This document shows, one piece after another, positions 42,702 through 51,808 of a DNA stretch of 64,000 bases. This DNA is from Halalkaliarchaeum desulfuricum (GTDB taxonomy: Archaea > Halobacteriota > Halobacteria > Halobacteriales > Haloferacaceae): the NCBI RefSeq assembly GCF_002952775.1, contig NZ_CP025066.1, positions 3,224,001 to 3,288,000 on the forward strand, read 5' to 3'. Positions within the stretch are counted from its first letter, which is position 1; every line of letters begins with the position of its first letter. The translations under genes and the position numbers were made by a program. The notes under the pieces are model-generated. The model did not search any database. It saw only the letters and a list, made by a program, of their open reading frames with translations, and had not been told where the DNA came from.

Positions 42702-43517
42702 CTAAACGTTTCCGGCCTCGTTCCAGGGCGCCTGTTCGAAGTCGACGATCCGCTCTTCGGTTTCGATGGCGTCGATTCGGGCGAGCGCGTCGTGGTCGAG
42801 ATCGAGTTCCCGGGCCGCCCAGTTCTCTTCGATGTGATCGAAACTCGCGGCCTTCGGGATCGGGGCGACGTTCTCCTTCGAGAGCAGCCACGCCAGACTC
42901 ACCTGGGCGGGCGAGGCGTCGTACTCGTCGGCGATCTCCCGGAGCGTGTCGTTTTCGGCCACCCGATTCCGAGCGATCGGGGAGTACGCCACCAGCCAGT
43001 GGTCGTCTTCGACGGCGATCTCCCTGAGTTCCCGCTGCTGGAGCAGCGGATGACACTCGACCTGGTGGGCGAACACAGAGCTCTCGAGCCGGTCGATCGC
43101 CGCCTCGAGCTGGTCGGGACGGAAGTTCGAGAGGCCGACGTGCTCGATCACGCCCTCCTCGACGAGTCGATCCAGCGCCGGCAGCGTCTCGTCGGGGTCG
43201 TACGTCCGGATCGGCCAGTGGACGTACAGCAGATCGATCGTCTCGACACGCAGCCGCTCGCGGCTCTCCGTTGCCGTTTCGATGACGTCGTCGTATCCGA
43301 GGTTGTCCGTCGAGAGCTTCGTCGCCACGAACAGCTCGTCGCGGTCGACTCCCGACCGCTCGATCCCGTCGGCGACGGACGCCTCGTTGTCGTATCCTTG
43401 CGCCGTGTCGATGTGCCGATAGCCGACGTCGATCGCGTGGGCGACAGCCGCCGCACACTCTTCGGGGTCCTCGAGCTTGTACGTCCCGTAACCGAGCCGG
43501 TCGAAGGTTCCGCTCAT
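42702..43517 (-). CDS. Aldo/keto reductase
   Basis: A 271-residue AKR barrel. The catalytic tetrad appears as GYRHIDTAQGYDNE (Asp, Tyr), FVATKL (Lys) and LLYVHWP (His). NADPH is bound at the C-terminal IPKAASFDHIEEN. The substrate is unknown. The ATG at 43517 gives MSGTFDRLGYGTYKL, the normal N-terminus. Confidence 0.9.
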   Translation of the reverse strand: MSGTFDRLGYGTYKLEDPEECAAAVAHAIDVGYRHIDTAQGYDNEASVADGIERSGVDRDELFVATKLSTDNLGYDDVIETATESRERLRVETIDLLYVHWPIRTYDPDETLPALDRLVEEGVIEHVGLSNFRPDQLEAAIDRLESSVFAHQVECHPLLQQRELREIAVEDDHWLVAYSPIARNRVAENDTLREIADEYDASPAQVSLAWLLSKENVAPIPKAASFDHIEENWAARELDLDHDALARIDAIETEERIVDFEQAPWNEAGNV

Positions 43518-43598
43518 GTGGCCCAATCGGCACGGATGCCGTGTATATCTATCGTCAGCGGGGTTGTACTTAAGTGAACGCTCGTCGGAGGGAAGGGC

Positions 43599-44006
43599 AT
43601 GCGCGAGGTCACCGTCGAGGGGTTCGTCCGGGAGTCGCCGCCGTCGATAAAGCGGCATCTCACCCCCGAACGGGTCGTCGAATACGAGGGGAGTTTCGAG
43701 GTCGACCGCGTGGAGACGGCCGGCGAGGCGACCCTGGTGACGGCGACGGGGCCGGGGCTCTCGATGACGCTGCGGTTCGAAACCCGCGACGGGCGGATGT
43801 ACTACACGCAGGAGGGAGAAACCGGCCCGTTCGCGGCGATGGAGACGTGGATCGATGTCGAACCGGAAAACGAGGGCTCCCGGGTGCGGTTCACCTCCGC
43901 GGTGGAGCTGTCCGCGCCGCTACCGTTCGGGGATCGGATCGCCGCCTGGAAGCGGAAGGGGGAGCTGAAACGGGCGATACGGTCGCTGCGCGAGGACGTC
44001 GAGTGA
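43599..44006 (+). CDS. SRPBCC-fold protein
   Basis: 135 residues with the SRPBCC (START-like) pattern: an N-terminal strand MREVTVEGFV, several antiparallel strands (MTLRFETRDGRMYYTQE) and a C-terminal helix (GDRIAAWKRKGELKRAIRSL). Likely ligand-binding, ligand unknown. TACTTAAG (43567-43574) is a likely TATA box; divergent from the aldo/keto reductase. Confidence 0.72.
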   Translation: MREVTVEGFVRESPPSIKRHLTPERVVEYEGSFEVDRVETAGEATLVTATGPGLSMTLRFETRDGRMYYTQEGETGPFAAMETWIDVEPENEGSRVRFTSAVELSAPLPFGDRIAAWKRKGELKRAIRSLREDVE

Positions 44007-44027
44007 GACCGAGATTCCGCCGCGTGG

Positions 44028-44996
44028 CTACAGCCGGGAGCGGTCACCCGTCCCGCCGGTGAGCGCGCTGGCGAGCGCCCCCTCGACGACGACGTCGTCG
44101 CCCAGGTCGGTGAGGCGGATTTCGGGAACGTTTATGAACACCATCTCCTCGAGTCGCTCGCGGATCGGCTCGAACACGCGGTCGGGATTGTTGAGCGCGA
44201 CCGCGCCGCCGACCGAAATCACCAGCGGCGCGTACGCGTGGATGACGTTCGCGACGCCCATCGTGTTCCAGTGGGAGAACTGGTTGAGCACGTGGTCGGC
44301 GAACTCGTCGTCCCCGGCGTGAGCGAACACGTCCGCCGCCGAAAACTCGGGGTTTTCGACCTCCAGCGCCGTCTCGATCGGGTCCTCGGCGTGGAGTCGG
44401 CGGGCGTACCGGGGAATGTTGTTACCCGAGCAGTAGGCTTCCCAGTGGCCGTCCTTCCCGCAGCCGCAGGTCATGAATCCGGTGGGATCGATGGTCATGT
44501 GGCCGACCTCGCCGGCGTTGCCGTCCCAGCCGTCGAGCACCTCGCCGTCGACGCACACGCCCGCCCCGATCCCGGAGGAGATGGTCAGATACACCATGTC
44601 GTCGGGGTTCCGGTCGGAGTGGAACCGCTCGCCGATGACGCCGGCGTTCGTGTCGTTGTGGAGGTACACCTGGTCGGTGTCGAGCAGGGTCGACAGGGGA
44701 CCGGTAAGCGGAATCCGGCCGATCGCGTCCGGCAGGTTCGCCGGGTTCTCGACGGCGCCGGCCGCCAGATCCAGCGGCCCGATCGAGCCGATCCCGGCCG
44801 CGACCGCCGACGAAGGTTCCACACCCGCCTCGGCACACGCCTCCCTGACCAGGTCGAGCACTGCCTCCGTGACTGCGATCCCGGACGGACCTTGCGGCGT
44901 GGGACCCTCGGCGGAGCCGAGGACTGTCGCGTCGTCGTCACCGACGACGGCCCTGACGTTCGTCGCTCCCAGGTCGACGCCCACGTAGTAGGCCAT
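44028..44996 (-). CDS. ROK family sugar kinase
   Basis: A 322-residue ROK kinase, probably glucokinase-like. The phosphate motif VGVDLGATNVRAVV is at about 4-17; the catalytic Asp lies in LHNDTNAGVIGE, followed by LTISSGIGAGVCVDG. The Cys zinc motif is complete (CGCGKDGHWEAYCSG, about 174-188), preceded by the GNAGEVGHMTID segment. A TTCTTAAGT box 25-30 bases upstream of the ATG at 44996 supports this start; Met codons just upstream (45002) lie in the same frame. Confidence 0.9.
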   Translation of the reverse strand: MAYYVGVDLGATNVRAVVGDDDATVLGSAEGPTPQGPSGIAVTEAVLDLVREACAEAGVEPSSAVAAGIGSIGPLDLAAGAVENPANLPDAIGRIPLTGPLSTLLDTDQVYLHNDTNAGVIGERFHSDRNPDDMVYLTISSGIGAGVCVDGEVLDGWDGNAGEVGHMTIDPTGFMTCGCGKDGHWEAYCSGNNIPRYARRLHAEDPIETALEVENPEFSAADVFAHAGDDEFADHVLNQFSHWNTMGVANVIHAYAPLVISVGGAVALNNPDRVFEPIRERLEEMVFINVPEIRLTDLGDDVVVEGALASALTGGTGDRSRL

Positions 44997-45086
44997 CACC
45001 AAAAGGAGGCAGCCGATGTGACTTAAGAAGGACGTTTCACGTCGATGCGTTCGAAGGGAGCCGGCGACGCCAGAAGAAAAGAGATC

Positions 45087-45545
45087 TCACAGGGTGTCGT
45101 TGCGGACGAACGTCACCGGGCACGGCGAGGAGAGCATCACTTCCTGTGCGACGCTCCCGAACACCGCCTTGCCGGTCGGCGAACGGCGCCGGCCGCCGAC
45201 GACGACGCTGTCGGCGCCGACCTCGCTGGCGAGCCGCACGATCTGGTCGCCCCGGTCGCCCACCGCACCCCGGATCTCGACGTCTATCCCAGCCGCCTCC
45301 AGTTCGTCAGTGAGCTCCCGGATCAGCGAGTGGCGGCGAACCACGTCGGTGGGGAACACCTCGCCGTTGTCCGGATCGAATCCGAGTTTCACGGCGAGCT
45401 CGTCGTAGGCGTCCTGATCCAGGACGTGGGCGATCACGACGGTGGCGTCGTTCGGTTCCGCGAGTTCGATCGTCTCTTCGGTCAGTCGGTCGATACGGTC
45501 GGCTTCGTCCGGCCCGATGGCCAGGAGGACTGTGTCTATTGCCAT
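45087..45545 (-). CDS. Universal stress protein (UspA family)
   Basis: A 152-residue USP. The ATP-binding type motif is GADSVVVGGRRRSPTGKAVFGSVAQEVM, seen in pieces at about 110-137 (G-2x-G-9x-G pattern). The start MAIDTVLLAIG is the normal first strand. ACTTATCC (45570-45577) is a TATA-like box 25-30 bases before the ATG. Divergent from the CBS-domain gene. Confidence 0.9.
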   Translation of the reverse strand: MAIDTVLLAIGPDEADRIDRLTEETIELAEPNDATVVIAHVLDQDAYDELAVKLGFDPDNGEVFPTDVVRRHSLIRELTDELEAAGIDVEIRGAVGDRGDQIVRLASEVGADSVVVGGRRRSPTGKAVFGSVAQEVMLSSPCPVTFVRNDTL

Positions 45546-45855
45546 GTCGATTAATCGTACGTCTCGGAGAGGGATAAGTTTGGTGGAGAATTTACTCGGT
45601 TTAGAATAAAAATCTTTCAGGGTCTGTAATGCCCATATTCGGGAGACACAGATATATGGGTGGTAACACTCCACACGAAAGTAAGGGAGGATAATCCAGG
45701 ATATAACACATTTATTAGTTGTTCTGCCGAGTGTGTTCCCGTCGAAAAGGAGTAGGACGGCAATGGGAACGCGGCGGCGAGGTGATCGCGCTGGGGTCGC
45801 CGTCAAAACGGCAGCAAAGGAAACACCGATACCGGAGGATTCCCTGGATGGTGGT
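45546..45855. other. A/T-rich divergent intergenic region
   Basis: 310 bases between the UspA and CBS genes. It contains CCCATAT (45632-45638) and ATATGGG (45654-45660), an inverted repeat with a 15-base gap, and CATTTATTA (45710-45718), a TATA-like box pointing to the CBS gene. An in-frame extension of the CBS gene reaches GTG at 45733 and ATG at 45763 (with GGAG about 10 bases before it), but its Arg/Lys-rich composition is unlike the proteome. Confidence 0.5.
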
Positions 45856-46230
45856 ATGAACAGCCAGAACAGAACGCGCGTCAGAGAGGTAATGTCGACA
45901 CCGCTGGAAACCATCGCACCGGACGCCTCCGTCCCCGAAGCCGCAGAGAAGATGCACGACCGCGAGATCAACGCGCTGGTCGTGCGGACCTCGCCGCGGT
46001 CGATCGTGAGCAGTTCGGACATCATCGCCGCGGTCGCGCAGGGTGAAGACATCACGCAGCTCGCGGTCTCGGACGTGATGACCACTGACGTGGAGACGGT
46101 GACGCCGGACCTCTACATGGAAGAGGTGGCGGCGATGATGACGACCTACGGGATCAAACACCTCCCGGTCGTCGACGACGACTACGTGGGGATGGTCTCC
46201 TCGACGGACGTGACGGCACACCTCTCGTGA
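45856..46230 (+). CDS. Paired CBS-domain protein
   Basis: 124 residues consisting of two CBS motifs: VREVMSTPLETIAPDASVPEAAEKM and VSDVMTTDVETVTPDLYMEEVAAMM, each followed by the strand-helix ending (INALVV, IKHLPVVDDD). Such pairs bind adenosyl ligands and regulate partners. The start is taken as MNSQNRTRV at 45856; a longer form from 45763 would add 31 basic residues and is less likely. Confidence 0.82.
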   Translation: MNSQNRTRVREVMSTPLETIAPDASVPEAAEKMHDREINALVVRTSPRSIVSSSDIIAAVAQGEDITQLAVSDVMTTDVETVTPDLYMEEVAAMMTTYGIKHLPVVDDDYVGMVSSTDVTAHLS

Positions 46231-46288
46231 GAACGTGACTGCCCACTGTTCTCGAGACGGTCGGGGAAACGAACGATCGGGTACCGAT

Positions 46289-47017
46289 CTATCGGACAGC
46301 AGCCATCGCTTCCTCGAGCGTGAACGCCCCCTCGTAGAGTGCGGTGCCGACGACGACGGCAGCCGCCCCCGCCTCCTTTAAGGTACGGACGTCGTCGACG
46401 CTCGCGACCCCGCCGCTTGCGACCACCGGGATCTCGACTGCGCCTGCAACCCGGGAGACCAGCTCCGCGTTTACCCCCTCGAGCTGTCCCTCGACGTCGA
46501 CGTCGGTAAACAGGACCGCGCCGGCCCCGAGCGCCTCGTAGCGCTTTGCGGCCTCGGCGGGGTCCAGCCCCGTCGACTCCGTCCAGCCGGCGACAACGAC
46601 TTCCTCCCCTTTCGCGTCGAGGCTCACCATCACGCGACCGGGATGTGTCTCCGAGATCTCTTCGACGATGTCGGGGTTCTCGACCGCGGCAGTTCCGAGG
46701 ATCACCCGATCGACCCCCAGATCGAGCAACTCCCTGGCGTCGGCGGCGGTCCGGATCCCCCCACCGAGCTGGAGGTCGACGTCGACCGCCTCGATGATCT
46801 CCGCGAACGCGTCGGCGTTGACGCGCTCGCCCTCGAACGCGCCGTCGAGATCGACGAGATGGAGCGTTCGCGCGCCGGCATCGATCCACCGGCGGGCGGC
46901 CTCGGTGGGATCGCCGTACCGCTTTTCGGTGCCGCGCTCGCCCTGGACGAGCTGGACGACCTCGCCGCCGGAGACGTCGACGGCCGGAACGACTTCGAAT
47001 TCTGAAAACGGACTCAT
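46289..47017 (-). CDS. hisA: Phosphoribosylformimino-AICAR-P isomerase HisA
   Basis: A 242-residue TIM barrel, fourth step of histidine synthesis. Catalytic Asp residues: VVPAVDVSGGEVVQL (first strand) and VLFTDVDVEGQLEG (fifth strand). The phosphate-binding loops are LQLGGGIRTAAD and ASGGVASVDDV. The ATG at 47017 gives MSPFSEFEVVPAVDV. hisB lies 3.2 kb away on the other strand. Confidence 0.93.
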   Translation of the reverse strand: MSPFSEFEVVPAVDVSGGEVVQLVQGERGTEKRYGDPTEAARRWIDAGARTLHLVDLDGAFEGERVNADAFAEIIEAVDVDLQLGGGIRTAADARELLDLGVDRVILGTAAVENPDIVEEISETHPGRVMVSLDAKGEEVVVAGWTESTGLDPAEAAKRYEALGAGAVLFTDVDVEGQLEGVNAELVSRVAGAVEIPVVASGGVASVDDVRTLKEAGAAAVVVGTALYEGAFTLEEAMAAVR

Positions 47018-47073
47018 TCGGACGGAACGAGGAACCGCGGAACCTATATTCGTTGCCTTCGCAGGGGCCAAGC

Positions 47074-47670
47074 GTGCCGCGCTTCCAGTATCCGTGCCCG
47101 GGCTGCCGGACCACGAACAGCCTCCACCAGCAGGGCTGCTCGTTCGAGGGCGCCGACTGGAGCGCGATCGAGAAGGCGTACACCGACCTGATCGCCGTTC
47201 TGTCGGATCCGGACGCGGCGCCGCTTTCGGAGGCCGACCTGCGCGAGGTGGTCCACGGCGAGTGGAGCGGGCTGTACAAGGCCGCCCTGGGCGTGCTCCG
47301 TCGCGAGGGGCGCGTCGTCGAGGACGACGGCGAGTTGCGGCTGCTCACGGCCGCCGAGTACAAAGAGCAGGTTTCCGAACCGGACCGGGAGCCGCTGCGA
47401 ACGATCTACGAACACGGCTCCGTGCCCGGGTGTCACGACAACGCCGTCTTCGCGATGATCGCCTGGTACGAGATGGTCGGGCTCTCGTGGGCCGAGACGA
47501 AGGAGAACGTGATCGAGTGGCTCCGGACCTCCGGGGCGTGGGACCGCGGCGGGTTCGAGGAGTCGTCGCCGGAGGAACTCGTCGAGAGCAAGCGCCACGT
47601 CTACGAGGCCGGCTACGGCTGGAAAGAGAAGGCGCAGGCGGCAAAACGCGTCATCGAGCGTCATCGGTAG
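47074..47670 (+). CDS. Conserved haloarchaeal protein, zinc-knuckle N-terminus
   Basis: 198 residues from a GTG start: VPRFQYPCPGCRTTNSLHQQGC has a CxxC plus His and Cys, a possible zinc site. The remainder is acidic and helical, with a winged-helix-like middle (EADLREVVHGEWSGLYKAALGVLRREG) and a C-terminal segment CHDNAVFAMIAWYEMVGLSW. The function is unknown. AACCTATATTC (47041-47051) lies about 27 bases upstream, so it is leaderless. Confidence 0.75.
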   Translation: MPRFQYPCPGCRTTNSLHQQGCSFEGADWSAIEKAYTDLIAVLSDPDAAPLSEADLREVVHGEWSGLYKAALGVLRREGRVVEDDGELRLLTAAEYKEQVSEPDREPLRTIYEHGSVPGCHDNAVFAMIAWYEMVGLSWAETKENVIEWLRTSGAWDRGGFEESSPEELVESKRHVYEAGYGWKEKAQAAKRVIERHR

Positions 47671-47748
47671 CTCTCCTCCCTCCCCCGCCGTTTCACTCTT
47701 CGCCGGGTGTCAAAGCATACTTACCGTCAGCCCGGCGAATACCTGGTA

Positions 47749-48999
47749 ATGAGCACCGACGTAGAGGAGCCCGGCGAAGACCGGCGGAAGTACGAGTTCC
47801 GCAAGGTCATCGAAGAGCTCCAGGAGTACGAGGGATCGGGCACCCAGCTCGTCACCATCTACATCCCCGAAGATCGGCAGATCGCCGACGTCGTCGCCCA
47901 CGTCACCCAGGAGCACAGTGAGGCGGCAAACATCAAATCCAAGCAGACCCGGACGAACGTCCAGGACGCGCTCACCAGCATCAAGGACCGCCTGCGCTAC
48001 TACGACACCTATCCGCCGGACAACGGGATGGTGATTTTCTCGGGCGCGGTCGACAGCGGCGGCGGACGCACGGAGATGGTGACCCGGACGCTGGAGTCGC
48101 CCCCAGAGCCGGTCCAGTCGTTCCGCTACCACTGCGACTCCGACTTCCTGACGGGACCGCTCGAGGAGATGCTGATGGACAAGGGGCTGTTCGGGCTGAT
48201 CGTGCTCGACCGCCGGGAGGCCAACGTCGGCTGGCTGAAAGGCAAGCGCGTCGAGCCGGTCAAGTCCGCCTCCTCGCTGGTCCCCGGAAAGCAGCGCAAG
48301 GGTGGCCAGTCCGCCCAGCGGTTCGCCCGCCTGCGCCTGGAGGCGATCGACAACTTCTATCAGGAGGTCGCCGAGATGGCCAACGAGCTGTTCGTTCCGG
48401 AGCGTCACGACCTCGACGGGATCCTCGTCGGCGGTCCCTCCCCCACGAAAGACGAGTTCCTCGACGGCGACTACCTCCACCACGAGATCCAGGACAAGGT
48501 GCTCGGGAAGTTCGACGTCGCCTACACCGACGAGTCCGGCCTCCACGACCTCGTCGACGCCGCCGACGAGGCGCTTGCCGATCAGGAGGTCGTCAAGGAC
48601 AAACACCAGATGGAGGAGTTCTTCGAGAACCTCAACACCGGCGAGGAGGCGACCTACGGGTTCGAGCAGACCCGCCGGAACCTGATAATGGGATCGGTCG
48701 ACCGGCTGTTGATCTCCGAGGACCTCCGATCGGACGTCGTCGTCTACGAGTGTCCGAACGGCCACGAGGAGTACGAGGTGGTCGACAGCCGCCACTCGAC
48801 GCCCGACCACGAGTGCAGCGAGTGTGGTGAACCCGCCGAGGTCCAGGAGCGCGAGGACGTCATCGAGCACCTGATGGCGATCGCCGAACAGCGCGGCACC
48901 GAAACCAAGTTCATCTCCACCGATTTCGAAAAGGGCGAACAGTTGCTGGACGCCTTCGGCGGCGTCGCCGGAATCTTGCGGTACTCGACGGGGATCTGA
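47749..48999 (+). CDS. prf1: Peptide chain release factor aRF1
   Basis: 416 residues, full length. The stop-codon recognition motif NIKS is at 61-64 and the YxCxxxF element is YHCDSDF (127-133). The GGQ motif that triggers peptide release is at 185-187 (KQRKGGQSAQRFAR). The C-terminal domain has a zinc-ribbon-like pair CPNGHEEYEVV and CSECGEP. It terminates translation at all three stop codons. Confidence 0.97.
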   Translation: MSTDVEEPGEDRRKYEFRKVIEELQEYEGSGTQLVTIYIPEDRQIADVVAHVTQEHSEAANIKSKQTRTNVQDALTSIKDRLRYYDTYPPDNGMVIFSGAVDSGGGRTEMVTRTLESPPEPVQSFRYHCDSDFLTGPLEEMLMDKGLFGLIVLDRREANVGWLKGKRVEPVKSASSLVPGKQRKGGQSAQRFARLRLEAIDNFYQEVAEMANELFVPERHDLDGILVGGPSPTKDEFLDGDYLHHEIQDKVLGKFDVAYTDESGLHDLVDAADEALADQEVVKDKHQMEEFFENLNTGEEATYGFEQTRRNLIMGSVDRLLISEDLRSDVVVYECPNGHEEYEVVDSRHSTPDHECSECGEPAEVQEREDVIEHLMAIAEQRGTETKFISTDFEKGEQLLDAFGGVAGILRYSTGI

Positions 49000-49078
49000 T
49001 CGCGGCAGTGGGCCGGAACCTGATCGCGACAGTCGACCGGTGATCACTTATAAACCGTCGGAGCGCGATCACCACACC

Positions 49079-49408
49079 ATGTCCCTCGACAGATACGCAT
49101 CCGCGCTCGCCGATCTCGACCCCGACGAGGGCGAGGTCGAAACCGCCGAACTCGTCGTCACCGACGACGTGCTCGTGAAGGCGTTCGCGCTGGGGGCCGG
49201 CGCGGAGCTCGAACCCCACGAACACGCCGACAGCACCAACGTCTTCCACGTGCTCGAGGGGGCCGTCACCGTCCTCCAGGGCGAAGAGAAGGAGTCGGTC
49301 GCGGCCCCCGGCGTCGTCCTCCACGAACGCGGCGTCGATCACGGCGCTCGAAACGACACCGACGAGACCGTGGTGTTCACCGCGAGCCTCTGTCCGCTGC
49401 CCGGGTGA
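49079..49408 (+). CDS. Small cupin protein
   Basis: 109 residues with one cupin barrel: LEPHEHADSTNVFHVLEG gives the His-x-His...Glu metal motif, and PGVVLHERGVDHGARND the second cupin motif. Enzyme or binding role unknown. CACTTATAAACC (49046-49057) about 28 bases before the ATG supports a leaderless start. Confidence 0.85.
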   Translation: MSLDRYASALADLDPDEGEVETAELVVTDDVLVKAFALGAGAELEPHEHADSTNVFHVLEGAVTVLQGEEKESVAAPGVVLHERGVDHGARNDTDETVVFTASLCPLPG

Positions 49409-49458
49409 GCGGTTTCCGCCCCGACAAAGCATTTACCGGAGTCGACCCGACATCCGAT

Positions 49459-50142
49459 ATGAACCGTCGAGCCCTCCTCGTCTCGCTCGGTGCGGCCGGA
49501 TCCGGCATCGGGAGTGCCGGCTGCGTCGGACGGATCCCTGGCGTCGGCGACCCCTCGCTCGACGTCTCGTTCGACGCGGAGGTCCGTCGTTCGTTCGGTG
49601 ACGACGGCCCCGCCCAACTGACGTTGACGTTTGCGAATCGCACCGACGCGCCGCTGCTGTTGCGCCCCGGCGTGATGCAGGGGATCCCGGGGCCGTTCAC
49701 CGCGATCCGGGGGCGCCGTCGAGCGGACGACAGGGAACTGCTCCTTTTTTATACGGGAATCGATCTGGACCGGTACGTACTGTGTGCGGACGTCGATCGA
49801 ACGCCCGTTCCCGACGAACCGGTCGACGGATGCTGGCGTCCGGTCTGTCGGGAGGGACTGGAGATCATCACTGCCCACGGCCCCATCGAACTGGAACCCG
49901 GCGAGGAGCTGATCGGCGAGTACACTGTGCTGGACGGTTTCGACGACGGCTGTCTCCGACCCGGTACATACGAGTTCGATGACAGCACCGCGATCGGCCG
50001 CGCCGTCCCCGGCGAGGGGGAGTTCGAGTCGGAAGCGGTATCGCTCGAACGACGGCTCGCAGTCGCCGTCGAAGAGAAAGGCAACGTCTCCGTGACGGCG
50101 TCAGCCATCGTTGGAGAGTCCGAGGAGGGCCAGTCTCGATGA
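49459..50142 (+). CDS. Putative lipoprotein
   Basis: 227 residues. N-terminus MNRRALLVSLGAAGSGIGSAGC is a signal with a lipobox-type Cys (Cys22), so the mature protein is likely lipid-anchored outside the cell. The twin Arg hints at Tat export. The rest is beta-rich: LTLTFANRTDAPLLLRPG, a Cys-containing loop and PGTYEFDD. No family recognised; the layout suggests an Ig-like or DUF4352-like fold. Confidence 0.65.
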   Translation: MNRRALLVSLGAAGSGIGSAGCVGRIPGVGDPSLDVSFDAEVRRSFGDDGPAQLTLTFANRTDAPLLLRPGVMQGIPGPFTAIRGRRRADDRELLLFYTGIDLDRYVLCADVDRTPVPDEPVDGCWRPVCREGLEIITAHGPIELEPGEELIGEYTVLDGFDDGCLRPGTYEFDDSTAIGRAVPGEGEFESEAVSLERRLAVAVEEKGNVSVTASAIVGESEEGQSR

Positions 50143-50181
50143 AAAGGTGGTATTTTACCGCCAGGGAGCGTCGGGGCCTCC

Positions 50182-50769
50182 ATGAGCGAGCGACGCGCCG
50201 CCGTCTCTCGGGAGACGGCCGAGACTGACGTGGAGGTGACCCTCGTCGTCGACGGCGACGGCGAAAGCGAGATCGACACCGGCGTGGGGTTTTTCGATCA
50301 CATGCTGGCGTCGTTTTCGAAACACGGGCTGTTCGATCTGACCGTCCGGTGTGACGGCGACCTCGCGGTCGACGACCATCACACCGTCGAGGACGTCGCC
50401 ATCGCACTCGGGGAGGCGTTCGCGGAGGCGCTTGGCGACAAGCGGGGCATCGTCCGGTACGCCGACCGCCGGGTCCCACTGGACGAGGCGGTCGCGAGCG
50501 TCGTCGTCGACGTCTCCGGTCGCCCGCGGTGGTACTTCGAGGGCGCGTTCTCCCAGGAGCAGGTCGGCGGGTTCACCAGCGACATGGCCCGTCACTTCGG
50601 CGAGTCGCTCGCCGTGAACGCCGGACTCACCGTCCACGCGGGCGTCGATGGGGAGAACGCCCACCACGAGATCGAGGCGCTATTTAAATGCCTGGCGCGG
50701 GCGCTCGACGACGCCACCCGGATCGACGAGCGACGGAGCGACACGCCGAGCACGAAAGGGGAACTATGA
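50182..50769 (+). CDS. hisB: Imidazoleglycerol-phosphate dehydratase HisB
   Basis: A 195-residue monofunctional IGPD for step six of histidine synthesis. The duplicated half-domain motifs are visible: [16 protein letters not shown] with [16 protein letters not shown], and [13 protein letters not shown]-like [14 protein letters not shown] with [17 protein letters not shown]. The start [12 protein letters not shown] is normal. The gene overlaps by four bases a 35-codon frame. Confidence 0.95.
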   Translation: MSERRAAVSRETAETDVEVTLVVDGDGESEIDTGVGFFDHMLASFSKHGLFDLTVRCDGDLAVDDHHTVEDVAIALGEAFAEALGDKRGIVRYADRRVPLDEAVASVVVDVSGRPRWYFEGAFSQEQVGGFTSDMARHFGESLAVNAGLTVHAGVDGENAHHEIEALFKCLARALDDATRIDERRSDTPSTKGEL

Positions 50770-50873
50770 CGAGAACGGACGGCGCCGGTCTCTGGATGGG
50801 CAGCGACGCCGCCGAGAAAGCGAGAGAGGTCAAAAAAGAGATGAAACGGGACGTCGGCATCCGGCGAGGATAG
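50766..50873 (+). CDS. 35-residue peptide coupled to hisB
   Basis: ATG overlaps the hisB stop (ATGA), reading [20 protein letters not shown] and ending RDVGIRRG at TAG 50871-50873. It is basic, and the latter half ([13 protein letters not shown]) would form a charged helix. The overlap geometry is the same as in the real operons of this window. No family known; conservation is not tested. Confidence 0.5.
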   Translation: MTRTDGAGLWMGSDAAEKAREVKKEMKRDVGIRRG

Positions 50874-50887
50874 CCTCGGCCGCGCTC

Positions 50888-51808
50888 TCACTCGAGATCG
50901 AACTGGACGCCGGTGAGTTCCTCGGAAAGCTCCCACAACCGACGGGCGGTTTCCCGGTCGTACGACCGCTCGGAGGATTGCTGTCGTTCGGGCGGCCCCC
51001 GCATGTTTAAAAGGCCGCCCGGGCCGTAGTACTCTCCCCCCTCGACGTCGGGTGCTGTCGCAGCGTACAGCGTCGGCAACGCACCGTCCGCGGCCGGCTG
51101 GGCGAAGATCGCGTTCGCGACGCGCATCATCGCTTTCCGAACCGGAGAGCCGGCCAGCTCCGGGCCCCGCGACTGCAGGCTGGTGTCGGCGTACCCCGGG
51201 TGAACGCCGACGCTTGTTATGCTGGTATCAGCGTCCTCCGCCCGCCGGTCCAGTTCGTAGGCGAACAGCAGATTCGCGAGCTTCGACTGCGCGTACGCGT
51301 CCCACTTGCCGTACGACTTCTCCCCGTGGAGGTCCTCAAAGTCAATCTCGCCCCGTTCGTGCATGCCGCTGGAGACGGTAACCACCCGAGCCTTGTCGGC
51401 GAGGTCCGAACAGAGCACCCCCGTGAGCGCGAAGTGGCCGAGGTGGTTGACGCCGAACTGTTGCTCGAATCCCTCATCGGTCTCGTGTCTCGGGATTCCC
51501 ATGATTCCGGCGTTGTTCACCAGGACGTCGATCGGGCGGTCGTCGGGCGCCAGCCGGTTCGGGAACGACCTCACCGACTCGAGATCGGCGAGATCGAGCC
51601 GTCGGACCGCGAGGTCGACGTCGCCCGCCGCCTCCCGGATCTCCTCGGCTGCAGCTTCGCCCCGGTCGAGGCTCCGGCACGCCATCACGACCCGGGCGCC
51701 CTCGCGTGCGAGCACCGACGCCGCCTCGAACCCGATCCCGCTGTTTGCGCCCGTGATCACGATCCGTCGGCCTGTCTGGTCCGGGACATCTTCGACGCTC
51801 CAGCCCAT
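50888..51808 (-). CDS. Short-chain dehydrogenase/reductase
   Basis: A 306-residue SDR. The cofactor motif TGANSGIG is at 19-26; the active site has VVTVSSGMHE (Ser) and YAQSK (Tyr, Lys); NNAGIMG is the structural NNAG motif. The extended C-terminal third resembles retinol-dehydrogenase/WW-oxidoreductase-like SDRs. NADP preference is suggested by the Arg in MACRSLDRG. The start at 51808 overlaps the upstream cupin stop by one base. Confidence 0.9.
   Translation of the reverse strand: MGWSVEDVPDQTGRRIVITGANSGIGFEAASVLAREGARVVMACRSLDRGEAAAEEIREAAGDVDLAVRRLDLADLESVRSFPNRLAPDDRPIDVLVNNAGIMGIPRHETDEGFEQQFGVNHLGHFALTGVLCSDLADKARVVTVSSGMHERGEIDFEDLHGEKSYGKWDAYAQSKLANLLFAYELDRRAEDADTSITSVGVHPGYADTSLQSRGPELAGSPVRKAMMRVANAIFAQPAADGALPTLYAATAPDVEGGEYYGPGGLLNMRGPPERQQSSERSYDRETARRLWELSEELTGVQFDLE

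Noticed and set aside
45733-45855. Extended N-terminus of the CBS protein
   Set aside because: Basic, low-conservation composition and a possible promoter close by; the 45856 start keeps the normal domain boundary.
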